In this document: piece by piece, positions 32,867 to 41,684 of the stretch
Layout of the letters: every line of letters begins with the position of its first letter
How positions within the stretch are numbered: the stretch's first letter is position 1
Origin: Chloroflexota bacterium
Lineage (GTDB): Bacteria; Chloroflexota; Anaerolineae; Promineifilales; Promineifilaceae
Assembly: GCA_017993775.1 (NCBI GenBank)
Contig: JAGOMA010000003.1
Location: 62,001-126,000 of the forward strand
Length of the DNA stretch: 64,000 nt
Reading direction: 5' to 3'
Program-made: the position numbers and the translations under genes
Notes under the pieces: generated by a model
Database searches by the model: none
Seen by the model: only the letters and a program-made list of their open reading frames with translations
Told to the model about the DNA's origin: nothing

Positions 32867-35113
32867 ATGATGCAGCGGGACGATCCAGAACAGAAGAAAC
32901 TTGCGGCGGTTTATCGGGCAGGGGCAATCCATCCGGTGGAGCCGCTGGATTTGGCGGATGAGACGCCATTGTGGGTGACAGTGGATTTGCGGCAGGATAC
33001 GGCCGTTTCCCCCCCATCGTCCACGCGTCCCTCTTTATCCTGGCTGCGTGCGCGTTTTTGGCGGCCGGAATGGATTTTTTTTACGCTCGCTTTGTTGGTT
33101 TACGCGCTCACCCGCTTCTGGCGCATCGCCGATTACCCCATCTACTTTTTCTCCGACGAAGCCATTCAGTCCCTCACGGCCAGCGATCTGATCCGCAACG
33201 GTTTTCGCAGCCCGGAAGGGCAGCTGCTGCCGGGATACTTCAAGAATTATCAGGTTTATAATCTGAGTTTGTCGGTGTATTTGCAGCTGCTGCCGGTCTA
33301 TTTCTGGGGGTTGTCGGCGCCGCTGACGCGCGGCGTGTCGGCGTTGGTGAGTGTGCTTGGGGTAACGGCCGTCAGTCTTACGCTCAAATCTGCCTTCAAG
33401 ACGCGCTATTGGTGGACGGCCGTTTTGCTGATGGCCGCTATGCCCGCCTGGTTTCTGCACAGCCGCACCGCCTTCGAGACCGTGCTCATGGTCTCGTTTT
33501 ACGCCTTATTTCTCTATTTTTACCTGCTCTACCGGCTGCGCGCGGCCCGCTATTTGTATCCGGCGATGGTGTTTGCGGCGGCTTCGTTTTACGCTTACAG
33601 CAACGGGCAGGCGATTATTGCCCTGCTGGTCTTATTTTTGGCGCTTTCTGATTGGCGTTATCACTGGCAGGTTGTGAAGGGCGTTATCGAGAGGCGTGCC
33701 TGGGCAACGGCCGTGGCCTTCATCGCCCTGACCTTGCTGCTCATTGCCCCTTACGCGCGCTTTCGCCTGACCTATCCTACCGACCTGGCTTACCATCTGC
33801 GCTCGCTCGATTCCTATTGGTTCAAGCAAGACCTGACCCTGGCGCAAAAATTCGGTATGTTTACCGATCGTTATGTCTACGGATTAAGCCCTGGTTACTG
33901 GTTTTGGCCCAACACCCATGACCTGGAGCGCCATCGCATGTTGGGTTACTTCGGCCATTTGCGGCCGGAGACGCTGCCCTTGCTGCTCCTGGGACTGGTC
34001 ATTTGCCTGTGGCGCTGGCGTTCACCGGCGCATCGGGCAGCGCTGCTGGCGCTGCTGGCCGTGCCGGTGGGCGCAGCCAACGTGGACATCGCCATCACTC
34101 GCGTTTTGGCGTTGGTGGTTCCGGCGGCTATTCTGATGACGTTGGGGTTGGATTGGCTGCTGACCCGCCTGAAAGAGGAGTGGCAGACGTGGGTGGCAAC
34201 GGCCGTGTTCCTCGTTTTGTCCTGGGTGAGTGTCGGGCTGCTGGTGGATGCGCTCAATCGTGGACCGTTGTGGTTTCCCAACTACGGCATGTTTGGGATG
34301 CAGTACGGGGCGACGCAATTATTTGACATAATCCCAGAGTACCTGGAAGCCGATCCGCAAGTCACCGTGCTGCTAACGCCTACCTGGGCCAACGGCACCG
34401 ATTTGTTCCCGCGCTTTTTCCTCGCGCCAGAACAACTTCTGCGCGTGCAAACGCTGAACGTGGATGGATTTATTCTCGATAAGCAGCCGCTCACCGACGA
34501 TATGCTATTTATTATGACGCCCGACGAATACCTGCGGGCGCAGCAAAGCGGCAAATTCAAGGAAATTGTCATCGAGCGTACATTTGAATACCCGGACGGC
34601 AGCCCGGGATTTTACTTTGCGCATCTGGCCTACGTCGATACCATCGACGAGATTTTTGCCGCCGAGCGGGCCGAGCGGCAGAAGCCGGTAGAGGATGTCG
34701 TGGTGATCAATGGGCAGATGGTGGCGGTGCGCCATTCAAGACTGGATTCTGGCAGTATGCCCAGCATGTTCGACACAGACACCTTCACGCTGGGGCGGGT
34801 GATGGAAGCCAATCCCGCTTTTGTGGAACTGGTCTTTCCGCAGCCGTGGGCGCTGCGCGGGCTGGCGGCCGATTTTGGCACAATGGATTTTGCGCTGACG
34901 GTGTCGTTGTACGCCGATTTGAACGGGGAACCGGTGGTGTATACGCAGGAATTTCGCGGTTTACCGGCCGATCCGCACATCGAAATCAGCTTTGACCGGG
35001 GTCCGGTTGAGGTGGTGAAGATGCGAATGGATGTCCACGATTTAAATGCCGGGGAGACGGCCAAAATCCACATCCGCGAGCTGACGCCGCTGCTGGCGAC
35101 GGAGAGCGATTGA
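32867..35113 (+). CDS. Multi-pass membrane glycosyltransferase, GT39/ArnT-like
   Basis: The 748-residue product has a soluble N-terminal 65 residues, then about ten hydrophobic segments (WIFFTLALLVYALTRFW, LLLIAPYARF, VLALVVPAAILMTLGL), and a large soluble C-terminal domain from about residue 500. Asp97-Glu98 in YFFSDEAIQ occupies the first external loop, as in protein O-mannosyl- and lipid-A-modifying transferases that use polyprenyl-phosphate sugars. The start is moved to ATG 32867 because the upstream ATG lies in the -10 box. The next gene follows one base after the stop and is of the same type. The acceptor is unknown; threonine-rich surface proteins in this window would be candidates. 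Confidence 0.75.
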   Translation: MMQRDDPEQKKLAAVYRAGAIHPVEPLDLADETPLWVTVDLRQDTAVSPPSSTRPSLSWLRARFWRPEWIFFTLALLVYALTRFWRIADYPIYFFSDEAIQSLTASDLIRNGFRSPEGQLLPGYFKNYQVYNLSLSVYLQLLPVYFWGLSAPLTRGVSALVSVLGVTAVSLTLKSAFKTRYWWTAVLLMAAMPAWFLHSRTAFETVLMVSFYALFLYFYLLYRLRAARYLYPAMVFAAASFYAYSNGQAIIALLVLFLALSDWRYHWQVVKGVIERRAWATAVAFIALTLLLIAPYARFRLTYPTDLAYHLRSLDSYWFKQDLTLAQKFGMFTDRYVYGLSPGYWFWPNTHDLERHRMLGYFGHLRPETLPLLLLGLVICLWRWRSPAHRAALLALLAVPVGAANVDIAITRVLALVVPAAILMTLGLDWLLTRLKEEWQTWVATAVFLVLSWVSVGLLVDALNRGPLWFPNYGMFGMQYGATQLFDIIPEYLEADPQVTVLLTPTWANGTDLFPRFFLAPEQLLRVQTLNVDGFILDKQPLTDDMLFIMTPDEYLRAQQSGKFKEIVIERTFEYPDGSPGFYFAHLAYVDTIDEIFAAERAERQKPVEDVVVINGQMVAVRHSRLDSGSMPSMFDTDTFTLGRVMEANPAFVELVFPQPWALRGLAADFGTMDFALTVSLYADLNGEPVVYTQEFRGLPADPHIEISFDRGPVEVVKMRMDVHDLNAGETAKIHIRELTPLLATESD

Positions 35114-35114
35114 T

Positions 35115-37469
35115 TTGACACTGGAACGGGTGACGCTGCTCACGGCCGTATGCCTGACCCTCGTAACGGCCGTGTTGTTTGGGTGGCTGTTGCGCCGGCG
35201 AACGGCCGTATCCCCGCCGTCGCAACCCCCGGATACTCGCTGGCTTCGACTGGTAGTGGGGCTGGTTTTTGCAGCTTACGGCCAATACTTGCTTATGCAG
35301 TCCGAAGCGGCTTTTGGGCCATTTGCCTGGGCGCAGGTGTTAAACAATCGCCTGCGCTTTGACCTGGCCAATCTGGACAATGTGGTGCTGGGCGTGCCGC
35401 TGATGCTGTGGGGAGCCATGTTGTTTGCCGGGGCGGCGCGATTCGCTCCCTGGGAAAAGGCTGACGAACGGCCGTTATCCTGGGCGGTGTGGTCTGGCGG
35501 GCTGACGGCGGAATGGGTAACGGCCGTCTTTCTGTTGGGGGCAACGGCCGTGCTGCTGTTGGGGCAGGATAAAGGGTGGCTGCCGGTGGGTTTGTGGCTG
35601 GCGGCGCTGCTGCTTCTAACCCGCCAAATCTGGCTCCACGACCGACAAATCGGGCGAGATCTTTCTTTGCACCTGGAACGGGCCGACAACATGTGGCTGC
35701 TCCTGCTGCTGTTGCTTGGTATTCTCATTGGGGCGGCGTTTTTGCAGGACATACCGGCGCGCATGATCGGCGATGAAGGTTCTTTTTGGGAAGCGGCGCG
35801 GGCCATTGCCGGCGGTCAGCACAAACCCTCGTTGTTCGATTTGGGCGTTTACACATTCCCGATGGCCGGGTCTTATTGGCAGGCGCTGGTTTTGCGATTG
35901 TTTGGCCTGAATGTATGGGGCTGGCGCTTTGCCTCTGTGCTGGCGGGCGTGCTGGCTGTTGTGCCGTTGTATGTGTTGGGGCGCGAATGGTTTGGCCGGA
36001 AAACGGCCGTTCTCGCCGGCCTCATCATGCTGGTCAACCCGTATTTCCTGGCGTTTGCCCGACTGGGTTACAACAATTCGCAGGCGCTGCTGCCGGTAAC
36101 GTTGGCGCTGGCCCTGGCCTCATTGGGGATCCGACGGTCGAGTTTGTTTTATTTTTGGTTGGCCGGATTGGCGGCCGGTTTGGGATTTTACACCTACACT
36201 GCCGCTCGCCTGGGTTTGATCCTGCTGCTGCTGTTAGGGCTGCTTTTGGTGGCGCGGCGCGAACTTTCCTGGCGGCGCTGCCTGCTCCTCCTGGCGGTGA
36301 TGGGTGCGGCGTGGGCCGTGGTTGTGCTGCCATACTGGCTGTTTGGCGCGACCAATCCGCACAAGGCGGAGCCGTACAAATTTTGGGAAAGCCTGTTTTT
36401 TAATGTGTTTTACGGCCGTGCCTTTTTCAGCGATGATGAGTTGTTCCGGTTTGCCCAGCCACTGCGCATTGGGTATCAGGAATTATTTTTTCAGCCGTTC
36501 GTTTATTTCAAGCTGCTGCTGCGCGGCGTGGTGCGGTCGCTGTTGGTGTTTAATTCCCCTTTTTTTGGCGGCGAAGAGCATTTTGTGGCAACGGGTTTGT
36601 CCGGGGGAATGCTGCCAGGGACATTTATGGTTTTGGGCGGCGCGCTGGCGGTGCGGGGGTGGCGGCGGCTGCGATTTGCTATGTTGCTGCTGTGGTTTGT
36701 GGCCGGACTCTTGTTTTTAAGCGTTGCCAATACCTTGCCGCCACGGCAGACGCACCTGGTCGCGTTGATTCCGGCTGCCGCTTTGTTTACGGCCGTGGGC
36801 CTTGTGGCGTTTACGGCCGTGCTGGCTGAATCGTTGGCCCATAATTTTGCGGCAGCCAGGCAAACCTGGTGGCGGCGCGGCGTATTGACGCTCTGCGTCG
36901 TTGGTTTGATTGCGGGCGGGTTGGGCCAATATTTTGGCGGATTGGCCGCCAAGTACCCGGCCAATTTTGAACAAGCGGTGGCGTGGACGGCCGTGCGCCT
37001 GCAAACGACGCCGGACGTGAAGCTGGTGTACGTGGAAACCGCGCCGCAGCATCATGATGTGGCGTATATGCTGTGGGCCAAGATGATCCCACTGCTGTAT
37101 GAAAATTTTCCTAGCACGGCCGTTTTGAGCGGCGAAACGGCTCTTTTGCGCCAGGAAAAGGTCCTGGTTTTTATTCCCGCAGATGAAGCGCCAGAAGTGG
37201 TAACGGCCGTGGCCCAAATCGTGCCGAACGCCTGGCCGCCGGTCGCGCTGCCGGGCGGCTTTGTGGTGGGCAACACGCCGCTGCCGGCGGCGCCGCAACT
37301 GACCTGGCGCCGCGCGTGGCAGTCGGTTTGGAATTCACCGACCAGGCTGATCGTGTTGGGTTTAGGACTGCTGTTGGGGCTGCTGCTCATCGGTTGGCTG
37401 CGGGAAGCGGGACCGCTGCGCGCTAAAACTGGCTTGGATGACCAAAAAGCCGATGTGGACGAGAGATAG
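35115..37469 (+). CDS. Multi-pass membrane glycosyltransferase, GT39/ArnT-like (second copy)
   Basis: A 784-residue membrane protein that starts with TTG one base after the previous stop, with GGAG at 35101. It has several extra N-terminal hydrophobic segments before the catalytic-type loop, where Asp220-Glu221 stand in RMIGDEGSFWEAARAI, and then the usual run of membrane helices (FAFARLGYNNSQALLPVTLA). A C-terminal soluble region and a final helix (LIVLGLGLLLGLLLIGWL) follow. It probably transfers sugars from a polyprenyl carrier like its neighbour, and translational coupling suggests they function together. HIP octamers are very dense here (17 copies), mostly read as TAV within hydrophobic segments, where the change is tolerable. 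Confidence 0.75.
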   Translation: MTLERVTLLTAVCLTLVTAVLFGWLLRRRTAVSPPSQPPDTRWLRLVVGLVFAAYGQYLLMQSEAAFGPFAWAQVLNNRLRFDLANLDNVVLGVPLMLWGAMLFAGAARFAPWEKADERPLSWAVWSGGLTAEWVTAVFLLGATAVLLLGQDKGWLPVGLWLAALLLLTRQIWLHDRQIGRDLSLHLERADNMWLLLLLLLGILIGAAFLQDIPARMIGDEGSFWEAARAIAGGQHKPSLFDLGVYTFPMAGSYWQALVLRLFGLNVWGWRFASVLAGVLAVVPLYVLGREWFGRKTAVLAGLIMLVNPYFLAFARLGYNNSQALLPVTLALALASLGIRRSSLFYFWLAGLAAGLGFYTYTAARLGLILLLLLGLLLVARRELSWRRCLLLLAVMGAAWAVVVLPYWLFGATNPHKAEPYKFWESLFFNVFYGRAFFSDDELFRFAQPLRIGYQELFFQPFVYFKLLLRGVVRSLLVFNSPFFGGEEHFVATGLSGGMLPGTFMVLGGALAVRGWRRLRFAMLLLWFVAGLLFLSVANTLPPRQTHLVALIPAAALFTAVGLVAFTAVLAESLAHNFAAARQTWWRRGVLTLCVVGLIAGGLGQYFGGLAAKYPANFEQAVAWTAVRLQTTPDVKLVYVETAPQHHDVAYMLWAKMIPLLYENFPSTAVLSGETALLRQEKVLVFIPADEAPEVVTAVAQIVPNAWPPVALPGGFVVGNTPLPAAPQLTWRRAWQSVWNSPTRLIVLGLGLLLGLLLIGWLREAGPLRAKTGLDDQKADVDER

Positions 37470-37490
37470 ACTCGTTACCACATCGGCTTT
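37446..37490. terminator. Terminator-like inverted repeat over the gene end
   Basis: AAAGCCGATGTGG (37446-37458) pairs with CCACATCGGCTTT (37478-37490); an inner ACGAG/CTCGT extends the stem. It covers the stop codon at 37467-37469. Confidence 0.65.
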
Positions 37491-37531
37491 GATCGGAGAT
37501 AGAGGCGAAGCGGCGGCCGGAGAAGTGAGAG

Positions 37532-38479
37532 CTAGCGAGGAGACGGCCGTTTTAACTCTGTTCTGAACATCGGGCTGGGTTTTACCGTCCAACCAGCGGC
37601 GTCGGTGTCGGTGGCGGCGTGTTCCAGAAAACCTTGTACGCGGCTGTCTAGCAAGTCAATCTGGTGCAGCAGCATGGCTTCCAACGTTTTGGGCACGACG
37701 GGGGATCCCCATTCCAGGTTGCCGTGATGGGAAGCAACGAGGTGTACAAGCTGGCGCAAATCGTCTGGCGGGACCGTGCCGAGTTCGGCGGCGGCCGTTT
37801 CGATCATGACAATGGCGCGTACGATGTGGCCGATGAGACGGCCGTCTTCGGTAAACGCGAAGGAGTTGTCGGTGTCATATTCCAGCGGTTTGCCCATATC
37901 GTGCAGCAAGACGCCGGTTAACAGGAGGCTGCGGTTAACCAGCGGATAGTGTCCGGCCATAAAATTGGCGATGGCCGCCATGCTGAGGGTGTGCTCCAGC
38001 AGTCCGCCGATGGTGGCATGGTGCATGTTGCGGGCGGCTGGGGCATGGGTATATTGCGGCAAAAATGCCTCGTTCAGCAGCAAGCGGCTGACCAGCCCTT
38101 GCCAGGGTTCGGCCAATTGTTGAACGATCTGCCGCAATTCCAGAACCATTTCTTCGATAGGCCGGCTGCTAAAGGGTAAAAAGTCAGCCAGATCGTGCGC
38201 ATAGCTTGGGTTGAGGTCGGTGGCGTTAATTTGCAGCGCATCTTTGTACAGATTGACGCGACCGCTGACCAGGACAACCTGTCCGGGACGTGTGTATTCT
38301 AAAACAGACGCCGGGATGTCCCAAAACACGCCCGACAGGGTTCCGGTTTTGTCGCGCAGTGTGAAGAGAATGAAGGGACGGCCGTCTTTGGTAGTACGTT
38401 CGGCTACTTCTTGCAGCAAAAAGGGTTCATTAATAATTTCGGTTTTTGGAGTTAAATCCACGATGTAAGTAGACTTCAC
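37532..38479 (-). CDS. YhaM-like 3'-5' exoribonuclease with HD domain
   Basis: A 315-residue protein with an N-terminal OB-fold (FILFTLRDKTGTLSGVFWDI, VVLVSGRVNLYKDALQINAT) and a C-terminal HD phosphohydrolase domain with the metal motif LLTGVLLHDMGKPLEY, an upstream histidine in MHHATIGGLLEHTLS, and VASHHGNLEWGSP. This is the YhaM arrangement, a manganese-dependent 3'-5' exonuclease of RNA and DNA. Start is GTG 38479 with AGGGGGT upstream. The HIP octamer reads DGRPF in the OB-fold. Single gene, convergent with the GT39 pair. Confidence 0.85.
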   Translation of the reverse strand: MKSTYIVDLTPKTEIINEPFLLQEVAERTTKDGRPFILFTLRDKTGTLSGVFWDIPASVLEYTRPGQVVLVSGRVNLYKDALQINATDLNPSYAHDLADFLPFSSRPIEEMVLELRQIVQQLAEPWQGLVSRLLLNEAFLPQYTHAPAARNMHHATIGGLLEHTLSMAAIANFMAGHYPLVNRSLLLTGVLLHDMGKPLEYDTDNSFAFTEDGRLIGHIVRAIVMIETAAAELGTVPPDDLRQLVHLVASHHGNLEWGSPVVPKTLEAMLLHQIDLLDSRVQGFLEHAATDTDAAGWTVKPSPMFRTELKRPSPR

Positions 38480-38597
38480 AGTACCCCCTTATGAGTTCAG
38501 GTATGAGCGGATTGTAAGGTGATTTTGGGAATCTGCCCAGGTGACTTAGAATTTTACCAATGGAATTTTAGGCACAAGAGCAAAGGCATAAACGGCA

Positions 38598-39182
38598 ATG
38601 AAAAAAATGATCATCGGTATATCTGGCGCGAGCGGAGTAATTTATGGCATTCGCCTGCTGTCGGTTTTGCGGGAGTTGCCAGACGTGGAAACCCATTTGA
38701 TAGTCAGCCGCGCCGGGGCCATAACGATAGGTTTGGAAACTGAGTACACGTTAGAGCAAGTGACTGCATTGGCGGATGTGACGTACCGCGAGCAAGACAT
38801 CGCCGCCCGTATTTCATCTGGATCCTTCAGGACAGACGGCATGATTGTGATCCCATGTTCGATGAAGACGCTGGCCGGAATTGCCCAATCGTTTAGCGAT
38901 AATTTACTGCTGCGCGCGGCCGATGTTGTCTTGAAAGATCGACGCCGGTTGATTTTGGTGGCGCGGGAAACGCCGCTGCATTTGGGACATTTGCGTTTGA
39001 TGACCCAGCTCACAGAAATGGGAGCCATCATTGCGCCGCCGATGCCCGCCTTTTACCACAAACCGCAAACGCTAGACGACATCATCAACCAGACTGTGAA
39101 TCGGGTATGTGATCTGGCGGAGATTGAACTGCCGCAGGATTTGTTTGCGCGGTGGGATGGCGGGCAGGCCAGCCGTGGCTGA
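38598..39182 (+). CDS. ubiX: Flavin prenyltransferase UbiX
   Basis: Makes prenylated FMN, the cofactor of UbiD-family decarboxylases. The 194-residue product has MIIGISGASGVIYGIRLL (FMN phosphate loop), VIPCSMKTLAGIAQSFSDNL, RRRLILVARETPLHLGHLRLM and IAPPMPAFYHKPQTLDDII, covering the UbiX/Pad1 fold. ATG 38598. No ubiD is in the window, so the client decarboxylase lies elsewhere. The next gene, another FMN-binding protein, overlaps its end by 26 bases. No HIP octamer occurs in it. Confidence 0.94.
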   Translation: MKKMIIGISGASGVIYGIRLLSVLRELPDVETHLIVSRAGAITIGLETEYTLEQVTALADVTYREQDIAARISSGSFRTDGMIVIPCSMKTLAGIAQSFSDNLLLRAADVVLKDRRRLILVARETPLHLGHLRLMTQLTEMGAIIAPPMPAFYHKPQTLDDIINQTVNRVCDLAEIELPQDLFARWDGGQASRG

Positions 39183-39624
39183 GGGCGCGCGCCAGGCGGC
39201 GCTGGCTTATTTACAGACCCATCAGGTGATGACGCTGGCGACGGTGGGCGAGGAGGGGGTGTGGGCCACGGCCGTTTTCTATGCCAGCCAGGAATTCGAC
39301 CTTTACTTTTTATCGGCCGGGCACACTCGCCACGCGCAAAATTTCCATTACCAGCCGCATATCGCCGGCGCCATTCAGGAAGATTATAAAGATTGGCCGG
39401 CCATCAAGGGGATTCAGCTCGAGGGGAATGTGGCCCAGTTGGGCGGGGCTGAGTTGGAGGCCGCCTTGTTTTTATACCGGGCAAAATACCCATTTTTAGC
39501 CCAGGACGCGCCCCAAATTCAGGCGGCGCTCACGAGGGTAAACTGGTATCGACTGCGGCCGACGCGACTTTATTATATTGATAACGGCCGTGGCCTGGGC
39601 CATCGTGATGCGGTTGATTTGTGA
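39157..39624 (+). CDS. Pyridoxamine 5'-phosphate oxidase-like FMN-binding protein
   Basis: A 155-residue split-barrel protein: LAYLQTHQVMTLATVGEEGV, WATAVFYASQEFDLYFLSAG and HTRHAQNF are typical of the PNPOx-like FMN/F420-binding family. ATG 39157, preceded by GGTGG, overlaps the ubiX end; GTG 39175 is an alternative. Known members reduce or oxidise small molecules or sense heme; nothing here decides. Translational coupling to ubiX suggests a flavin-related function. HIP octamers encode WATAVFY and DNGRG. Confidence 0.8.
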   Translation: MAGRPAVAEGARQAALAYLQTHQVMTLATVGEEGVWATAVFYASQEFDLYFLSAGHTRHAQNFHYQPHIAGAIQEDYKDWPAIKGIQLEGNVAQLGGAELEAALFLYRAKYPFLAQDAPQIQAALTRVNWYRLRPTRLYYIDNGRGLGHRDAVDL

Positions 39625-39633
39625 AAACGGCCG

Positions 39634-40815
39634 TTACTCTCCCATCCACTTTTTCATCACCATTTCCAGGTACGCGATATATTTGACCGAGTCATACAGC
39701 GCCAGCGCCGCTTCCGTCAGGTCGAAGGGTTCGGGCAGCTCTAGAATTTGGCGCAAGTAGGCGGCGTCGCAGCGAACGACGGCCTCTTGAAAACGCTTTG
39801 GCCCTTCTAGCATGAGCAAAACCGGAGCGGTGGCCAGCGATTTCCCTTTGAGCGTACGAATGATTTGTCCCTGTCTGGCCACCAACATGACCGCGTTGAT
39901 CATGTTTTTGGAGATCTCTTTGCCATCGGCGTTATATTTTTGAGCCATCATGTCGATGACTTGCCGCCACCGAAGCTGCCCTTCTTCATCCAAAGTTTGG
40001 ATAAGGTCTTTAAGAATCACCAGTCGGTCGGCGGCGGGGATGATGCGGAAGCGCAGTTTTTTGAGGCCACTGCGATATTGTTCGTGGAGCACGGCCGTTT
40101 CTGTTTCCACAATGTGGCGACGGATGTATGTCGTGGTGTCCTCGCGTTCAATGATTACCAGCTGCGGGTAGCGGGCTAAAAACTTGCTAAAACTGCCGTT
40201 GCCAAAGTGCGTCTGACTAAACGCCCCTTTGCTTAATTCCACCATGCGCTGCTTCAAGATGCTGGCCCGGATGCGTTCGGTATCGTCGTCTAGCAGGTCC
40301 TCCAGCGCTCTCACCAGCAAACCATCCACCTCGTTATCCGTCAAACCCGGCGTTGGCAGCAGGTCTTCGTAAAAAAGATACTCGTCGCACAAGCCAACAA
40401 AGCTTCGGCTGGCTGTGTGTTTCACACCGACACCCACAACGCGTTTACCACGTTTGCGCAGCGATTGCACCAGCGGGGTAAAGTCGCGGTCGCCAGTCAT
40501 GAGGACATAGGTGCTGTATTGGTGTCCGTCGATCAGGGTGTCCATGGTATCTACGACGATTTGCATATCGGCTAGATTTTTGCTGAAATTATTGATGCGC
40601 ACGGTTGATTGCGTCGTAAAGCCGGCGGTCGTCAGCTGCTCTAGCAGCTTTTGATCTTGCCGCCAGTCTCCATACGAACGGCGCAGAACGACACGGCCGT
40701 TTGTCATTTCCCGAACTTTGTCCAACACCAGGTTGATGTCGAAATTGATACTGGCTTGTTTAGCGCCTATAACTAAATTATCTAAATCTAGAAAAATGGC
40801 GACATCATTGCTCAT
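39634..40815 (-). CDS. NYN domain ribonuclease-like protein (LabA/DUF88 type)
   Basis: A 393-residue protein with an N-terminal NYN (PIN-like) domain: acidic AIFLDLDNLVIGAK, NLADMQIVVDTMDTL and VLMTGDRDFTPLVQSLRKRG, then HTASRSFVGLCDEYLFYEDL. The C-terminal half holds a winged-helix OST-HTH/LOTUS-like segment (ILKQRMVELSKGAFSQTHFGNGSFSKFL) and further helices. Probably an RNA-binding or RNA-cutting protein. ATG 40815 is preceded by GGAG. The divergent upstream region has two ParB/Noc-like palindromes within about 90 bases of the start. Target unknown. Confidence 0.85.
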   Translation of the reverse strand: MSNDVAIFLDLDNLVIGAKQASINFDINLVLDKVREMTNGRVVLRRSYGDWRQDQKLLEQLTTAGFTTQSTVRINNFSKNLADMQIVVDTMDTLIDGHQYSTYVLMTGDRDFTPLVQSLRKRGKRVVGVGVKHTASRSFVGLCDEYLFYEDLLPTPGLTDNEVDGLLVRALEDLLDDDTERIRASILKQRMVELSKGAFSQTHFGNGSFSKFLARYPQLVIIEREDTTTYIRRHIVETETAVLHEQYRSGLKKLRFRIIPAADRLVILKDLIQTLDEEGQLRWRQVIDMMAQKYNADGKEISKNMINAVMLVARQGQIIRTLKGKSLATAPVLLMLEGPKRFQEAVVRCDAAYLRQILELPEPFDLTEAALALYDSVKYIAYLEMVMKKWMGE

Positions 40816-40854
40816 GATCCGCTCCAAAAAAATTAACTTTTGCTTTTTACTGCT

Positions 40855-40905
40855 TGTTTCCCGGGAAACAATATCTTAATCTCGCGCACTGTTTCCCGGG
40901 AAACA
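40855..40905. promoter_or_regulatory. Two hybrid parS/Noc-binding-type palindromes
   Basis: TGTTTCCCGGGAAACA occurs perfectly twice, at 40855-40870 and 40890-40905 (35 bases apart). Bacterial parS is TGTTTCACGTGAAACA; the Noc site is TATTTCCCGGGAAATA. The outer bases are parS-like and the centre Noc-like. It lies in the divergent region between the NYN gene and the membrane protein gene, and about 19 kb from the candidate oriC. No other copy was seen in the window. Confidence 0.8.
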
Positions 40906-40948
40906 GGACAGCTTGCTATTTGCCTAAAGCATGTTACCATAACGTAAG

Positions 40949-40954
40949 TATAAT
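40949..40954 (+). promoter_or_regulatory. -10 element of the membrane protein gene
   Basis: Perfect TATAAT 34 bases before ATG 40988. No good -35 was found at the usual distance, so activation by a factor bound upstream (possibly at 40855-40905) is possible. Confidence 0.5.
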
Positions 40955-40987
40955 ATGTCAACCTGTTTTAAGCCAAGGAGGTCGGCA

Positions 40988-41674
40988 ATGGCTGAGAACG
41001 ATAACGCACAAACAAGTAGCGACAATAACAATACTTCAGACAGCGGCAAAAAAAGAGGATGGTTTTGGGACAGCAAGCCCTGGCAAGCCTTTAAGACGGT
41101 GGCCATTATCTTCTCGTTTGCCATAAACATCGTCGTCGTGATCCTCTTGCTGGCTATCTTGCCCCTGGTACTGCCACTTGTCGATTCGGTAGTTAAGCCA
41201 TTGGTTGGTGGGCTAAATGATAGCTTTGTTGATATGAGCGAGGCAACTATAACCCGCACCATTGAAGTCAGCGATAATTTGCCCATTTCTTTTACCTTAC
41301 CTCTGGATGCTGAAACGGTGGTGCGTGTTACGCAGCCTGTTCCCCTGGCTGGTATTCCCGCTACGTTTGTGCTGCCGGGCGGCGGCGGGCAAATTAACGG
41401 TCTGGTATCGCTTAATTTGCCGCAGGGTTTGGAACTGCCTGTCGCCTTGAGCCTGGAAGTGCCGGTGGAGCAAACCATTCCGGTTAACCTGGCCGTTAGC
41501 GTTGAAATTCCTCTGAGCGAGACAGAGCTTGGAAAACCGTTTAATACGTTGGTTGGTCTCTTCGCGCCGCTCGATCGCACGATCAAACATTTGCCGGATA
41601 GTAACCAGGAACTGTTTGACCGTGTACTAGCTCCGCCGACCGCCACGCCGCCTGTCGGATACCCCGGTCAATAG
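40988..41674 (+). CDS. Membrane-anchored protein of unknown function
   Basis: A 228-residue protein with a polar N-terminus (Asn/Ser/Asp-rich), a basic stretch, one long hydrophobic helix (about residues 35-63) and an outside domain rich in Val, Leu, Pro and Thr. AAGGAGG at 40975-40981 fixes the start at ATG 40988. No family recognised. The periplasmic-side sequence has repeated alternating patterns (LPISFTLPLDAETVV, LPVALSLEVPVEQ, IPVNLAVSVEIPL), suggesting a beta-sheet domain. Placed just downstream of the two parS/Noc-like sites and in front of a methyltransferase gene 10 bases further. No HIP octamer is present. Confidence 0.65.
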   Translation: MAENDNAQTSSDNNNTSDSGKKRGWFWDSKPWQAFKTVAIIFSFAINIVVVILLLAILPLVLPLVDSVVKPLVGGLNDSFVDMSEATITRTIEVSDNLPISFTLPLDAETVVRVTQPVPLAGIPATFVLPGGGGQINGLVSLNLPQGLELPVALSLEVPVEQTIPVNLAVSVEIPLSETELGKPFNTLVGLFAPLDRTIKHLPDSNQELFDRVLAPPTATPPVGYPGQ

Positions 41675-41684
41675 TTGATAGCTT

